Shown here piece by piece: positions 33,845 to 43,422 of a stretch of 64,000 nucleotides of DNA (its first letter is position 1; each line of letters starts with the position of its first letter). A model generated the notes under the pieces. The model searched no databases, was not told the DNA's origin, and saw nothing but the letters and a program-made list of their open reading frames with translations. The position numbers and the translations under genes are program-made. This stretch comes from an uncultured Phascolarctobacterium sp. (lineage in GTDB: Bacteria; Bacillota; Negativicutes; Acidaminococcales; Acidaminococcaceae): NCBI GenBank assembly GCA_905200645.1, contig CAJKLD010000006.1:1-64000 (forward strand), read 5' to 3'.

Positions 33845-35872
33845 TTACTCCGTCTGATGCCATTGACCGTAATTATGGATAATATAATTAGTCAAAGCGT
33901 CATCCGTTGCATTGGGATTGGGATTATCCATTTGGTCTACAAAATGCTGCTTATCCGACCAATAATAAGCCTTGCCGCCAAAGTAGCCCAAAGCGAAGGG
34001 TATTTCCGCAGGCTGCAAAAGATTGCGGCCGATAAATTTCTCCGGAATATCCACGCCTAAAAGATACAGCAGCGTCGGCGCCAAATCAATCTGCGAAGCA
34101 TATTCGTTAGTGCGAAGCAAATCCAGAGGATGCAGATTTTTGCTGACAAAAATCAGCGGAATGGGCGCAATGCTCTGCTTATCCTCGGCTTTAGTAACCA
34201 GCTTAGTATATTCGCCGCCGCTGTGAGGATTGTGGTCGCTGGTAATGATAAACAGCGTGCGGTCGTCCATAAGGCCTTGCTTTTCTGCCTCGGTAAAGAA
34301 GCGCTCCAAGGTTTTATCAACCCAATACACGCCGCGCACGGTAAAATTAGGATTATCCCGCACACCTTCAGGCATCTCCTCCCAGCGATAACCGGTATAA
34401 GGATAGGGTTGGTGCATATCCAATGTTTTTGTTACCAAAAGCATTTTCTTATCGCGGTTTTCCCGCAAAAGCTTCAACGTATGCTCATACATTACGTCAT
34501 TATGATAGCCCCAGCCGCTGGCGCCGGTATAGCCAAATTTTTCCAACTGCTCCTTGGCAATATATTCCTGCATACCAAACTGGTCGGGGTATTCCCGCAG
34601 CTCGTTGGCGTAATACTGGCTGGACGCATTCATAAAAATGCCTTTCATGCCGGCCTGCTGCACAGAACGGAACAGGGACGGCGTCTTTTTGCCCGGAATA
34701 TCCTTATCCATAATCAAATGAGAACGGAAGGTTGCGTTCAGCCCCTGGGTCGTAGGCACGGCAGAGGAATAATATTTATTGAGATGCGGATAACGGATTA
34801 CCAGCATATTGAGAAACGGCGTAGCCTGCTCGGGAATGTTTTTATTATAAAAATTAATGTAATCACGGTGCATGGATTCCAAAATCAGCAGCACCACTCT
34901 ATCGTATTGGGGCGCAATCTTGGCTACCGCAGGCTTAGGAATGGTAATCCCCAGACCTTGCAGCATCTCTTTGTCCTTGTCGGTCAGCTCCCGCATTTCC
35001 ACATGCTTGGCTCCCGCCATTTTATCCGTATCAAAAAGCGCCTTGCCGATAAAGTTGATATTGACGGGTACGGACAGCATATTGCGGTAAATAAGCCGCG
35101 TTTTTTCGTTTTCAATCGTCACATAGTTGCCGATAATAGTTTCTACGCACCACATACCGCCCGTCAGCAGCAATCGGTCCGCCAAATTCAGCACGATGGT
35201 GAACATGGCCACGCACAGCAGCGACCACACAAAATTAGGCTTGCGCTTATTAGGCTTAGGCACGCGGAACAGCAGCAGCACCAAAGCGATTCCGCCCACA
35301 ATAGCCGCAAGCAGCACATTGCTCATGGTGGCTAAAACGCCCTTAACTGCATAGATATTAAGATTTTGGAACAGCACGCTTTCTACGTGCATGGAGGTCT
35401 GCCAAAAATAAAAAGCGTCAAAAATCAGCGCCAGCGCCGTAAAGAAATATACGGCGAAATACACCGTCTTCATCAGCAGATTAGGCCATTTATAATAGCA
35501 CATAGCGGCCAACAGCACCAGCAGAATATTGTTGTTGATGCCTGCCGTAATTGCCAGCACCGTCTGCACGCCTTTATCAAGACTCAGCTGATAAACCATA
35601 AAGCACGCCACGCCCACATACAAAAGGCCGATGACAACCACGGGGAAATAACGGCGCACGCGGTCCGCCAAGCGGTTGCGCCGAAAATACAACGTCCAGG
35701 CAATTAAGCCCAAAAAGCAGTCACGCAGCAGATGGTTAAATATTTCAAAGCCAAATTCCTCCACCGGCATAGGCTCCAGACTGCCGAAGCTATCGTAGGC
35801 CAATTTACATTCGACTGCCCCTGCCAGAAGAATAAAAAGCGCTATTAGCAGCTTGCTTACAGATTTTCTCAA
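33845..35872 (-). CDS. LTA synthase-like / phosphoethanolamine-transferase-like membrane sulfatase-fold enzyme
   Basis: A 675-residue protein with five to six N-terminal membrane helices (to about residue 250) and an extracytoplasmic sulfatase-fold domain. Landmarks are LLILESMHRDY (metal-binding Glu), SSAVPTTQGLNATFRS (the probable nucleophilic Thr) and TSDHNPHSGGEY (metal-binding Asp/His). Such enzymes move phosphoglycerol or phosphoethanolamine onto envelope lipids or glycans. The next two genes encode a diacylglycerol-kinase-like enzyme and GtrA, which suits recycling of the diacylglycerol it would release. The acceptor is unknown. Confidence 0.85.
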   Translation of the reverse strand: MRKSVSKLLIALFILLAGAVECKLAYDSFGSLEPMPVEEFGFEIFNHLLRDCFLGLIAWTLYFRRNRLADRVRRYFPVVVIGLLYVGVACFMVYQLSLDKGVQTVLAITAGINNNILLVLLAAMCYYKWPNLLMKTVYFAVYFFTALALIFDAFYFWQTSMHVESVLFQNLNIYAVKGVLATMSNVLLAAIVGGIALVLLLFRVPKPNKRKPNFVWSLLCVAMFTIVLNLADRLLLTGGMWCVETIIGNYVTIENEKTRLIYRNMLSVPVNINFIGKALFDTDKMAGAKHVEMRELTDKDKEMLQGLGITIPKPAVAKIAPQYDRVVLLILESMHRDYINFYNKNIPEQATPFLNMLVIRYPHLNKYYSSAVPTTQGLNATFRSHLIMDKDIPGKKTPSLFRSVQQAGMKGIFMNASSQYYANELREYPDQFGMQEYIAKEQLEKFGYTGASGWGYHNDVMYEHTLKLLRENRDKKMLLVTKTLDMHQPYPYTGYRWEEMPEGVRDNPNFTVRGVYWVDKTLERFFTEAEKQGLMDDRTLFIITSDHNPHSGGEYTKLVTKAEDKQSIAPIPLIFVSKNLHPLDLLRTNEYASQIDLAPTLLYLLGVDIPEKFIGRNLLQPAEIPFALGYFGGKAYYWSDKQHFVDQMDNPNPNATDDALTNYIIHNYGQWHQTE

Positions 35873-35886
35873 CTTACATCAAACCC

Positions 35887-36828
35887 TTACGCCAAAAATT
35901 TAACGGGAACCTCTTCCATAATTATATCCAACGGCGCAGAAGTAACAGCATCGCCGTCCAATTCTGCTGCAAAATCTTCTACGTTGCAGCGAATTTCCAG
36001 CTTTTTTACCCTGCGGATAATGATATCCTTATCAAAGCCTAAAGCCTCCAGGGCAATGCAGGCGGCATAGCGGATAAAGTCGCCGCGCCTCGAGCCGGTG
36101 AATAACGCCGCATATAACCACGGAGAGGATAAGGAAGCGCCGCGGAACAAATTATAGCGGCCTGCATAATACCGGCTTTTGCCTACAATGACGGAAGAAG
36201 CCTCGTGCCACTCGGTTTCGTCGTCAAAGCGCACCTGAAAACGGTAGCGCCAGTTGCTGAAAAGCAGCTCCTTGCGCATCAGCTCCGTACCCTGCCAAAC
36301 ATAGGCTAATTTATTGAGCAGCTTTTTCTCTTTTTCCGTAACGCTGTCCACTACCAAAGAGTCAAAGCCAATGCCTGCCACCGTCAGGAACACGTGTCCG
36401 TTGGCACGTCCCAAATATACAGGCACCTCCACGCCCTTAGACACGCGCTTCACCCATTTATTGGGATCACCGCTCATTAACAGCTCTTTAGCTACCAAAT
36501 TGACTGTTCCCGCAGGAAAAACGCTGATATAAGGCAGATACCGGCGGTTGGCCAGCTGCTCGATTAACGCGCGGATAGTGCCGTCGCCGCCGGCAATAAT
36601 CACCCAATCCACTTTATTATCGGCAGCCTCTTGGGCAATTTGGGGAATTTCATCAAAATATTGGATTTCCCGCAGCTCAATAGTTTTAGAGCCAAGCACC
36701 TGCTTGAGCTGCCTAAAAACATCGTTAATTCTCGCCATCATACTAGCAAAAAACTGCTTGCCGCTATTGCGGTTATACACCAGCACTACTTTTTTAAATT
36801 TTTCGATTTCAGCATAGGTAATAGCCAT
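35887..36828 (-). CDS. Diacylglycerol kinase-family lipid kinase
   Basis: A 313-residue cytoplasmic lipid kinase of the DagK/YegS/sphingosine-kinase fold. The nucleotide motif IIAGGDGTIRALIEQL and the FPAGTVNLVAKEL motif are clear. It starts as VVLVYNRNSGKQ, typical of the family. In monoderms DgkB recycles diacylglycerol produced by LTA synthase, and the adjacent LTA-synthase-like gene supports the same role here. It is two bases from gtrA. Confidence 0.88.
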   Translation of the reverse strand: MAITYAEIEKFKKVVLVYNRNSGKQFFASMMARINDVFRQLKQVLGSKTIELREIQYFDEIPQIAQEAADNKVDWVIIAGGDGTIRALIEQLANRRYLPYISVFPAGTVNLVAKELLMSGDPNKWVKRVSKGVEVPVYLGRANGHVFLTVAGIGFDSLVVDSVTEKEKKLLNKLAYVWQGTELMRKELLFSNWRYRFQVRFDDETEWHEASSVIVGKSRYYAGRYNLFRGASLSSPWLYAALFTGSRRGDFIRYAACIALEALGFDKDIIIRRVKKLEIRCNVEDFAAELDGDAVTSAPLDIIMEEVPVKFLA

Positions 36829-36830
36829 TT

Positions 36831-37274
36831 TCAGCTCCTAAAAATCCATTTTTTACGCGAAAGATAATTCCATACTACTACAATACAACTGGTCAGCACC
36901 TTGCTCAGCATCGGCTCCCAGCCTAAAAGGCTTACGAAAGCGTACATCAAGAGCAAATTAAAGCCCAAGCCCATAATACTTACGAGAAATACCAAGCTTA
37001 GCTCCTTGCCCTTATCGTAGCGGCTGCCGCTGTCAAAAACAAGTATGTTGCCCAAAAAATAATGGTAGAGTGTGGATAGACAAAAAGCCATAGCCGTGGC
37101 AGTCATTGTCAAGGCAGTAAGACCCAGCCCCAAACCTCCCAAAAGATAATGAATGAGGATATAGAATAGTGCCCATTCTAACAGCGCAGCAGTACCACCC
37201 ACAAACAGATACAGCAGTACCTTAATCAGCTCGCTATCCGTATAATCAATGCCAAACAAAACTTTTTTGCGCAT
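36831..37274 (-). CDS. GtrA-family membrane protein
   Basis: A 147-residue protein with four predicted membrane helices and GtrA/DPMS-type features: a polar start, YLFVGGTAALLEWALFYIL, and a C-terminal SCIVVVWNYLSRKKWIF. Family members flip or help process polyprenyl-linked sugars. It is the first of three genes with the lipid kinase and the LTA-synthase-like enzyme, so an envelope glycan/lipid role is likely. Confidence 0.88.
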   Translation of the reverse strand: MRKKVLFGIDYTDSELIKVLLYLFVGGTAALLEWALFYILIHYLLGGLGLGLTALTMTATAMAFCLSTLYHYFLGNILVFDSGSRYDKGKELSLVFLVSIMGLGFNLLLMYAFVSLLGWEPMLSKVLTSCIVVVWNYLSRKKWIFRS

Positions 37275-37830
37275 AAAGACTCCACTAAAATATGATATTG
37301 TATTATATCACAATTTAAACGCAGATTACAGTAGGCAGTTATCATACTTTTTCTTGGGGCAAGACGCGTGCCCTTTAGGGTAAAAAGTATGCAAAAAGAG
37401 CCTTTAATTGCAGGCAGTAAGTCCCACTGGCTTCATAGTGATAACGTCAATTCGCAAATCAAACAACCATAGCAACAATGACTGCGTTAGCACACTAAAC
37501 GAACGATAGCTAAGCTTCTTGCTTACTTTTACTACTAAAATCTACGTGCAACGGTGAGTATTTTTGGTGCAGGCAGGTAAAAAATGCACACCGAATGTAC
37601 AATTCACTTTGCGGTAGACCGTCAAAGCTATAAATCGACGAGCGGTTATTATTTGGAACCACGAACTTTAAAAAATGGAGTATGGTAAAGCCTTTTTTGC
37701 CAGGCTTTTTGCGGCGAGGCAAAAAGCCGCTGTTTGCCGCGATTTTCAAAATCGCGAACCTTTCTTGCTTCTTCTTTCAGTTATGAAAGAAGAAGGTACA
37801 GACGCCGGCGTGCCGCACGCACCCCTATCC
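37275..37830. repeat. Non-coding, hairpin-rich intergenic region
   Basis: No supported gene occupies this stretch. It holds several strong inverted repeats: CATACTTTTT/AAAAAGTATG (37343-37391), GGCTTTTTGC/GCAAAAAGCC (37703-37728), CGCGATTTT/AAAATCGCG (37738-37756) and CTTCTTCTTTCA/TGAAAGAAGAAG (37768-37795). The last three are perfect and nearly contiguous. A 79-codon frame on the minus strand (37510-37749) has no ribosome binding site and overlaps the hairpins. I suspect a dispersed repeat or a decayed mobile element. Confidence 0.5.
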
Positions 37831-37866
37831 AAAAAAACAGGCAGAACCGCAAACGCAGCTCTGCCT
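37831..37866 (-). terminator. Intrinsic terminator of nhaC
   Basis: On the minus strand AGGCAGA and TCTGCCT enclose a G+C-rich loop, followed by GTTTTTTT. Confidence 0.8.
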
Positions 37867-37892
37867 TCTATTTAATTTAGCCGAAATTAAAT

Positions 37893-39311
37893 TTACATCA
37901 CCATACCAAACGCCAAATACAAAATCACGGAAGCAGCCGCAAAGCACAGGGCATAAGGCATCTGCGTTTTTACGTGATCCATAATATTGCAGCCCGTGGT
38001 GGCGCAGGACATAATAGTGGTATCAGAAATAGGTGAAGAATGGTCGCCAAAAATAGCGCCGCCAAACATGGCACCCGCCGTTAAAGGCACGCTTACGCCC
38101 ATCTGCAAAGCCATAGGAACAGCAATCAAGCCCATAATCGCCATAGTACCCATGGAAGTACCCGTAGCAAAGGAAAGAATCATAGCCATAATAAATACCA
38201 AAGCAGGCAATAGCCCCGGACTTAAAAAGCTCATAAAAATATAGGAAAGATAATTGCCCGTATCCAGCTGTTTTACCAACGGACCCATAGCAAAGGCCAG
38301 CGTAAGTACCAAAACAATAGAAAGCATGGAAGCCATACCCTTAATAAATTCGCCGGTCAATTTTTCCAAGGTAAATACCTTCTGCACCAAACACATCAGG
38401 CAGATAGAGCCTGCGGAAAGCATGCAGCCCCACAGCAGCGCCTGCATACCCGCTCCCTTAGTAGGATCGCCCTTACCGGTTACCAGCAGCACGCCCAAAA
38501 TACCTATAATCATAACCGCCATAGGCGTTACCATATTCCAGGCGTTAGGATGAGCGTTGGCTGCAACCTCCGTAGCCTCTCTGCCGCTGTCACTGCCTAC
38601 GCTGGCAGGATCATCCAATTCGCCGGTTGCATCAACGCGTTCCTCCGCCTTTTTCATCATGCCGAAATCAATAGGCAGAAAGCAGGAAAGCAAAGCAAAA
38701 GCAACGGCGATAATGCAATAAAAATTAAAAGGAATAGATTGGAAAAGTACCGAAATCGCCTGATCCTTAGGTACGCCGCCGGAAGTCAAATAACCGCTCA
38801 TAGACCCCAGCCAGCCGCTTAAAGGCAGCAGTACGCAGATTGGCGTAGAGGTAGAATGTACCAAAAAAGAAGCCTTTTCGTGCGATACCTTCATGCTGTC
38901 GTTTAAAGGACGCGCCACGGAACCCGTAACCATGCAGCTCAAGGAGCCGGAGGTAAACACGATGCAGCCCAGCAGCCAGGTGAAAAACTGGGAAGCTTTT
39001 TTGGATTTAATGATACCTCGCTTATGCACCATAATGTCGATAAAGCCAGCGATACCGCCGGAACGCTCAATTAAATACAGCACCGCGCCGATTAAGAAAA
39101 TTGACATCAGCACGATGGTGTTGGAATTAGAAGCAAACACTTTCACAATACTGTAAAAGGTATTGTTGAGACCGACAAAGAACGCTCCTCCCGCCAAAAT
39201 CATATTCGCCAAAAATACGCCTACCAGCAAAGCCACAAACACGTTTTTAAAAATTAACGCCAAAGCAATTGTCATCAACGGCGGAACTACCGATAAAAAG
39301 CCCAATTCCAT
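37893..39311 (-). CDS. NhaC-family Na+/H+ antiporter
   Basis: A 472-residue polytopic protein with about 11-12 helices. Matches to the NhaC family include SGSLSCMVTGSVARPLNDS, the STSTPICVLLPLSGW stretch and FGGAIFGDHSSPISDTTIMS near the C-terminus. It exchanges Na+ or an organic ion for protons. It lies 15 bases downstream of an amidohydrolase gene, so it may instead carry the substrate or product of that enzyme, such as an amino acid; some NhaC relatives do this. Confidence 0.85.
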   Translation of the reverse strand: MELGFLSVVPPLMTIALALIFKNVFVALLVGVFLANMILAGGAFFVGLNNTFYSIVKVFASNSNTIVLMSIFLIGAVLYLIERSGGIAGFIDIMVHKRGIIKSKKASQFFTWLLGCIVFTSGSLSCMVTGSVARPLNDSMKVSHEKASFLVHSTSTPICVLLPLSGWLGSMSGYLTSGGVPKDQAISVLFQSIPFNFYCIIAVAFALLSCFLPIDFGMMKKAEERVDATGELDDPASVGSDSGREATEVAANAHPNAWNMVTPMAVMIIGILGVLLVTGKGDPTKGAGMQALLWGCMLSAGSICLMCLVQKVFTLEKLTGEFIKGMASMLSIVLVLTLAFAMGPLVKQLDTGNYLSYIFMSFLSPGLLPALVFIMAMILSFATGTSMGTMAIMGLIAVPMALQMGVSVPLTAGAMFGGAIFGDHSSPISDTTIMSCATTGCNIMDHVKTQMPYALCFAAASVILYLAFGMVM

Positions 39312-39326
39312 AATACAATCTCCCCT

Positions 39327-40688
39327 TTACTTACGCAGCGCGCGTCCCAGCGCCCCATTAACAACCTTGCAGTCCCGCGCCGCAATTTCTCCGGCAAGCA
39401 GCACATAGTCGATACCTTCGCCTGGCAGCGTAGGATTTGCAAAAGTCGCTTTATCCCCAATTTTAGCAGGATCAAAAATTACAATATCGGCATCCGCACC
39501 TACGCGCAGATTGCCTTTATTTGTCAGCCCCAGCTTTTCCGCCGGCATGGCCGTGCACATGCGCACCGCTTCCTCCAGTGAAAGCTTGCCCCTGCGCACA
39601 AATTGGCTGAACAAACGCGGAAAAGAACCCGCCGCCCGCGGATGTCCCTGTCCCTTATTCATAATACCGTCGCTGCCAAGCATCACGTTTAGGGAGCGTA
39701 ACGCCAAATCTACGTCCTCTTCCTTCATTACATGGCACACGGTTAAATGCTCCGGATGGTCGCGGCGTTCCTCGGCAAAAATCTCTGCCGTGCACCGCTG
39801 CCCCTTGTATCTGCCCTCGCACATTTCAATCACATCATAATCGCAGTGATAGCGCTCCAGCCAACCGTCGTCATAGGTAGCTGCGCCGATAGCCGTGGAA
39901 AAAGCGTAATAGGGATAACAGTCGCAGGATACGTCCAGTCCGTTCAGCTTGTATTCGGCAAGCATGGTCAAAAACTTTTCCATCTGCCCAAAGCCCGCCA
40001 TAGAGCCGATATGAGAATACTGCGCCGAAAGCTTCAGCTGCTTTGCCACCTCTAAAAACTCTTTAGTGGCGGCAAAAATTCCTTCGGCGTCATCGCGCAC
40101 ATGCGCCGCTATCAGCTTGTTACGCGCCGCGCAGGGCGCTGCCGTCGCCAACATTTCCTTTTCCGTGAGGCCGGGAACATAACGCAGTCCATAGGATACG
40201 CCAAAGCAGCCTGCGTCCAGCGCTTCCTCTATTTTATGCACCATAAGCGCCAGCTCCGCGTCGCTTACAGGACCGTAATTATCCTTATTGCCGCAGGCCT
40301 CGCGTATGTAGCCGTGCCCTGCCAGCAGCGCCACGTTGACAGGAGCGCCGTGAGCGTCAACCAATGCTAAATATTTTGCAGGGTCGTAACGATTGATGCC
40401 GCACTGCCCGCCCAGCACAGTAGTAACGCCCATACGCAGAGAGCAGCGAAAAATTGAAGTCGCGTCGTCATCCTCAATTAAACCGTCCTCCCCGACAAAA
40501 TCCTCGTGCATGTGAATGTCAATAAATCCGGGGCAGACCACCTTGCCCGCAGCGTCAAGCACCACATCAGCCTGCGGTTCGGCCGCCGTTACCAGCTTCA
40601 CCCTGCCGTCCTCCAGCAGCAGATTAAGCTTGGCCTGCACTAAATTAGCGGGATCAATCAGCAAACCATTTTTAATTAACGTACTCAT
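39327..40688 (-). CDS. D-aminoacylase-like amidohydrolase
   Basis: A 453-residue amidohydrolase of the N-acyl-D-amino-acid deacylase/dihydroorotase-like group. The metal motif is FIDIHMHEDF; further features are AGHGYIREACG, AHVRDDAEGI and the SDGIMNKGQGHPRA stretch with the catalytic Asp. The C-terminal beta-barrel ends ADADIVIFDPAKIGD. It probably removes an acyl or carbamoyl group from an amino acid derivative. It is paired with the NhaC-type carrier. Confidence 0.85.
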   Translation of the reverse strand: MSTLIKNGLLIDPANLVQAKLNLLLEDGRVKLVTAAEPQADVVLDAAGKVVCPGFIDIHMHEDFVGEDGLIEDDDATSIFRCSLRMGVTTVLGGQCGINRYDPAKYLALVDAHGAPVNVALLAGHGYIREACGNKDNYGPVSDAELALMVHKIEEALDAGCFGVSYGLRYVPGLTEKEMLATAAPCAARNKLIAAHVRDDAEGIFAATKEFLEVAKQLKLSAQYSHIGSMAGFGQMEKFLTMLAEYKLNGLDVSCDCYPYYAFSTAIGAATYDDGWLERYHCDYDVIEMCEGRYKGQRCTAEIFAEERRDHPEHLTVCHVMKEEDVDLALRSLNVMLGSDGIMNKGQGHPRAAGSFPRLFSQFVRRGKLSLEEAVRMCTAMPAEKLGLTNKGNLRVGADADIVIFDPAKIGDKATFANPTLPGEGIDYVLLAGEIAARDCKVVNGALGRALRK

Positions 40689-41035
40689 TGATTTTACCCC
40701 CTTTCCTCTAAAGTATGTTACACGTTTTGCTTAGATGTTAAACTATCGTTATAACTAATTTTACTCCATATTTGAGCAAAAATCCAGTGGCTTACCCAGG
40801 TAAAAACGGCAAATTTAACACTTTTTGTGCATGTATTATGTATTATCTTCCGTCAATTACAAACAGTACGTTCAAGCGTCATGCAGCAGACCGTGCCAAT
40901 CTTAGTGAAAGCAGTATTTTTCTGCGCGACAAATTACTTACGGTGCCCAAAAAATGTGCTATAATATTGCCGTTATCCATCAAATTACCGCTGACGGCTG
41001 TTACGCCGCAGGCAAAAATATTTTAAGGAGTGCCT
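40689..41035. promoter_or_regulatory. Divergent promoter region, amidohydrolase / AEC transporter
   Basis: For the AEC gene on the plus strand a TATAAT box lies at 40960-40965 with only a weak -35 candidate (TTACGG, 40938-40943). On the minus strand TTGCTC followed by TTATAA about 19 bases on may serve the amidohydrolase operon. No gene, long palindrome or riboswitch-like structure stands out. Confidence 0.4.
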
Positions 41036-41959
41036 ATGCTTTCTCTAATTTTAGCCAAAAAAATCTTTTCGCTGTTTATCATCATGCTCATGAGTATGAG
41101 CCTGGTGCGCTTAAAAATTCTCAAAACCGCCGACAGCAAGGTGATGTCCATTCTGCTGCTGTATTTGTTCTTTCCCTGCGTTATTATCGATGCCTTTCAG
41201 GTGGATTTTACGTTGGAAATCCAACACGGACTGCTGCTGAGCACCGCAGCCGCCGTAGTAGTGCAGGCGCTGCTGCTGTGCGCCGGTCTTTTTTGGCAAA
41301 GGCTGCTGCACCTCAACGCCGTGGAGGTATGCTCCATTATCTATTCCAACGCCGGTAACCTCATTATTCCGCTGGTTATAGCCGTGCTGGGTCCCCAATG
41401 GGTTATTTATTCCAGCACCTTTCTGGCTGTGCAGCTGGTACTGTTTTGGACGCACATGAAATCGGTCATGGCGCGAGAAACCCACATGGATTGGCGCGCC
41501 GTGTTCACCAACGCCAACATGATTGCCATTTTTATTGGTCTCGTGCTGCTCTTTACCGGCTGGCGGCTGCCCGCTCCCGTCAACGATGCCATGCACTCCC
41601 TGGGACTGGTTATCGGTCCCTCCGCCATGATTATCGCCGGTATGCTGTTGGGCAATATGAGCTGGGAGAAAATCCGCTCCTATAAGCGCGTGCCCCTGGT
41701 GGCGTTTTTGCGGCTGATTATAATGCCGCTCATCATCTTGCTCTTTGTCAAATACAGCGGCTTGGCGACCTTTTCTCCCGACGGCAAAACTATTTTGCTG
41801 ATTACGCTGTTGGCCACGGCAACCCCCTCCGCCACCACCTGCGTGAGTATGGCTTCCCTGTTCGACAACCAGCCGGAATACGCCAGCGTCATCAACGTGG
41901 TCACCGCCACCTTATGCACAGTTACCATGCCCTTGATTGTGTGGCTGTACCAGCTGTAA
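41036..41959 (+). CDS. AEC-family transporter
   Basis: A 307-residue permease with about ten helices, of the auxin efflux carrier family. The internal helices with SNAGNLIIPLVIAVLGPQW and the C-terminal ATPSATTCVSMASLF are characteristic. Bacterial members carry malate, malonate or other small organic acids. AAGGAG five bases upstream decides for the ATG at 41036 rather than the GTG at 41030. Orientation is opposite to the amidohydrolase. Confidence 0.88.
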   Translation: MLSLILAKKIFSLFIIMLMSMSLVRLKILKTADSKVMSILLLYLFFPCVIIDAFQVDFTLEIQHGLLLSTAAAVVVQALLLCAGLFWQRLLHLNAVEVCSIIYSNAGNLIIPLVIAVLGPQWVIYSSTFLAVQLVLFWTHMKSVMARETHMDWRAVFTNANMIAIFIGLVLLFTGWRLPAPVNDAMHSLGLVIGPSAMIIAGMLLGNMSWEKIRSYKRVPLVAFLRLIIMPLIILLFVKYSGLATFSPDGKTILLITLLATATPSATTCVSMASLFDNQPEYASVINVVTATLCTVTMPLIVWLYQL

Positions 41960-42007
41960 AATATTTTATTGATAAACAAAAGCGTCCGCCATTTATAAGC
42001 TGTACTC

Positions 42008-42059
42008 AAAAAAGCTTCGGCAATACGTCCGCAAAACGTACTGCCGAAGCTTTCTTTTT
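42008..42059. terminator. Bidirectional terminator, AAGCTTCGG family
   Basis: AAAAAAGCTTCGGCA pairs with TGCCGAAGCTTTCTTTTT; ACGT pairs inside. It lies between convergent genes. Two other terminators in the window (54474 and 63538) use the same AAAGCTTCGG stem. Confidence 0.85.
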
Positions 42060-42080
42060 AACTTTTTACCACAACTAAAT

Positions 42081-42836
42081 TTACTTTATAAGTATTGCCT
42101 GATTAGTAGCTTCATCCAGTTTGTAAATCTCTCCCGTGTCCAAAACATAAAATTTTTCCGTCGTTCCCGAACATGCCAGCTCAACGCCATAGTAATCGCT
42201 GCCACCGCCACCGGGCATCACATTATACTGCGTCATTCCTTTGGCGTCGGCGTAAGCATAAATTAAATCACAGGCGTCATTCATCGAAGTAACCTTATGA
42301 GGAAAAAGCTCCGGATGGGCCAATTTATAGCCGGCGATAAAATCGCGCAGTCCTGCGTGCCTAAAGTTTGTTCCCTCAGCGCTGTGACTAAATTGGTAAT
42401 AACCGCCTGCTTCCGGATTAGTGGACTTGGCAGCGCTTAAACGAAGATTCTGCCCCTCATGGCTCACCTGATAAACATACTCCTCGCCGTAATAATCCGG
42501 ATTCCCGACTAAATTATCCACATTTTGGGTATAGGCAAAAGCGCCGTCCTTATATCCCCGTTGAATGGTATAGGCATACAAATGCAGCCGGTTGTTCTCC
42601 AAAACGCCGTAGGCTATAATTTGGTCGGCACTGGCCATAAAATCGGCAACTCCCAATTCATAAGCGCAGGCCTCTAAAACGGCAAATTGTTTGCCCGATT
42701 CATCAATCACCGACAGGGTAGCATCGGGAAAATCTTTGCTGTTCAAGCGTTGATAATATTGACCTGCTTCAGCCGTCAACGAGGCCGTAAGCAGACATGC
42801 TGCCAACAATAAGCTTTTACATTTTAATTTCCACAT
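42081..42836 (-). CDS. Secreted protein of unknown function
   Basis: A 251-residue protein with a clear signal peptide (basic start, LLLAACLLTASLT, cleavage near AEA/GQ) and a mature part rich in Tyr, Ala and acidic residues. The mature protein starts QYYQRLNSKD, which resembles the start of the neighbouring 151-residue secreted protein (YYKRYANEQ). It contains a PGGGGSDYYG loop. No family is recognised. It is likely periplasmic or surface-located. Confidence 0.7.
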   Translation of the reverse strand: MWKLKCKSLLLAACLLTASLTAEAGQYYQRLNSKDFPDATLSVIDESGKQFAVLEACAYELGVADFMASADQIIAYGVLENNRLHLYAYTIQRGYKDGAFAYTQNVDNLVGNPDYYGEEYVYQVSHEGQNLRLSAAKSTNPEAGGYYQFSHSAEGTNFRHAGLRDFIAGYKLAHPELFPHKVTSMNDACDLIYAYADAKGMTQYNVMPGGGGSDYYGVELACSGTTEKFYVLDTGEIYKLDEATNQAILIK

Positions 42837-42923
42837 AAAATTTCTCCTTAAAGCAGCCTATGCTCCTTTGCAGACTGTATCCTAGAGCGCAGCTTACCTT
42901 CAAGCAAAGCCAGGCGTAATTCT

Positions 42924-43379
42924 TTAATACAGCTCGCCTTCTGCATAAATTTTCTTTACCTGTCCGTTAGGAAGCATACTATAAGCCTGCGATAAATCAT
43001 GGGCTACTAAATAAGTAACCAACGGGGCAGCGCTTGTTTTGTTTTTGCGGAACACCTCATATTTATAGCAGGCTACAGACGCAGTAATTTGTGCGGACAG
43101 CTCTTGCGGTTCTAAAACCATGCCTGCGAAAAACAGATTATATTTGCTGTCAGTGGTATTTATGGGCATTCGCTCGGCAGGAAGATTGTCCAATAAAACT
43201 CTGGCCATATCCTCATCAGTAATAATTTGCTCGTTGGCATAGCGTTTATAATATGCTGCTTCCGCATCGGCGCTGATCATCGCTAATGTTGCCAGCACGC
43301 AGCCTGCAGCTAACAGGCTCCGCCATTTTCGCCCGGCAGTTTTGCCTATTTTTTGCTTTACTTTAGTCAATAACCGCAT
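42924..43379 (-). CDS. Small secreted protein of unknown function
   Basis: A 151-residue protein with a long basic N-region (MRLLTKVKQKIGKTAGRKW), a hydrophobic core LLAAGCVLATLAMISA and a cleavage site near AEA/AY. The mature part has about 110 residues and no recognised domain. It lies between the 5'-nucleotidase gene and the 251-residue secreted protein on the same strand, so the three may form one transcript. Confidence 0.65.
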   Translation of the reverse strand: MRLLTKVKQKIGKTAGRKWRSLLAAGCVLATLAMISADAEAAYYKRYANEQIITDEDMARVLLDNLPAERMPINTTDSKYNLFFAGMVLEPQELSAQITASVACYKYEVFRKNKTSAAPLVTYLVAHDLSQAYSMLPNGQVKKIYAEGELY

Positions 43380-43422
43380 AATCTCTACCTCGCTTTATTC
43401 TTGAGCGGTCAGAGCAGTAAGC

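Noticed and set aside
34130..35335. A 401-codon open frame on the plus strand
   Set aside because: It is antisense to the LTA-synthase-like gene, which has clear sulfatase motifs. It lacks a ribosome binding site and its composition is that of a reversed coding strand.
37510..37749. A 79-codon minus-strand gene in the hairpin-rich region
   Set aside because: No ribosome binding site or recognisable domain is present, and the frame runs through perfect hairpins. A decayed or repeated sequence is more likely.
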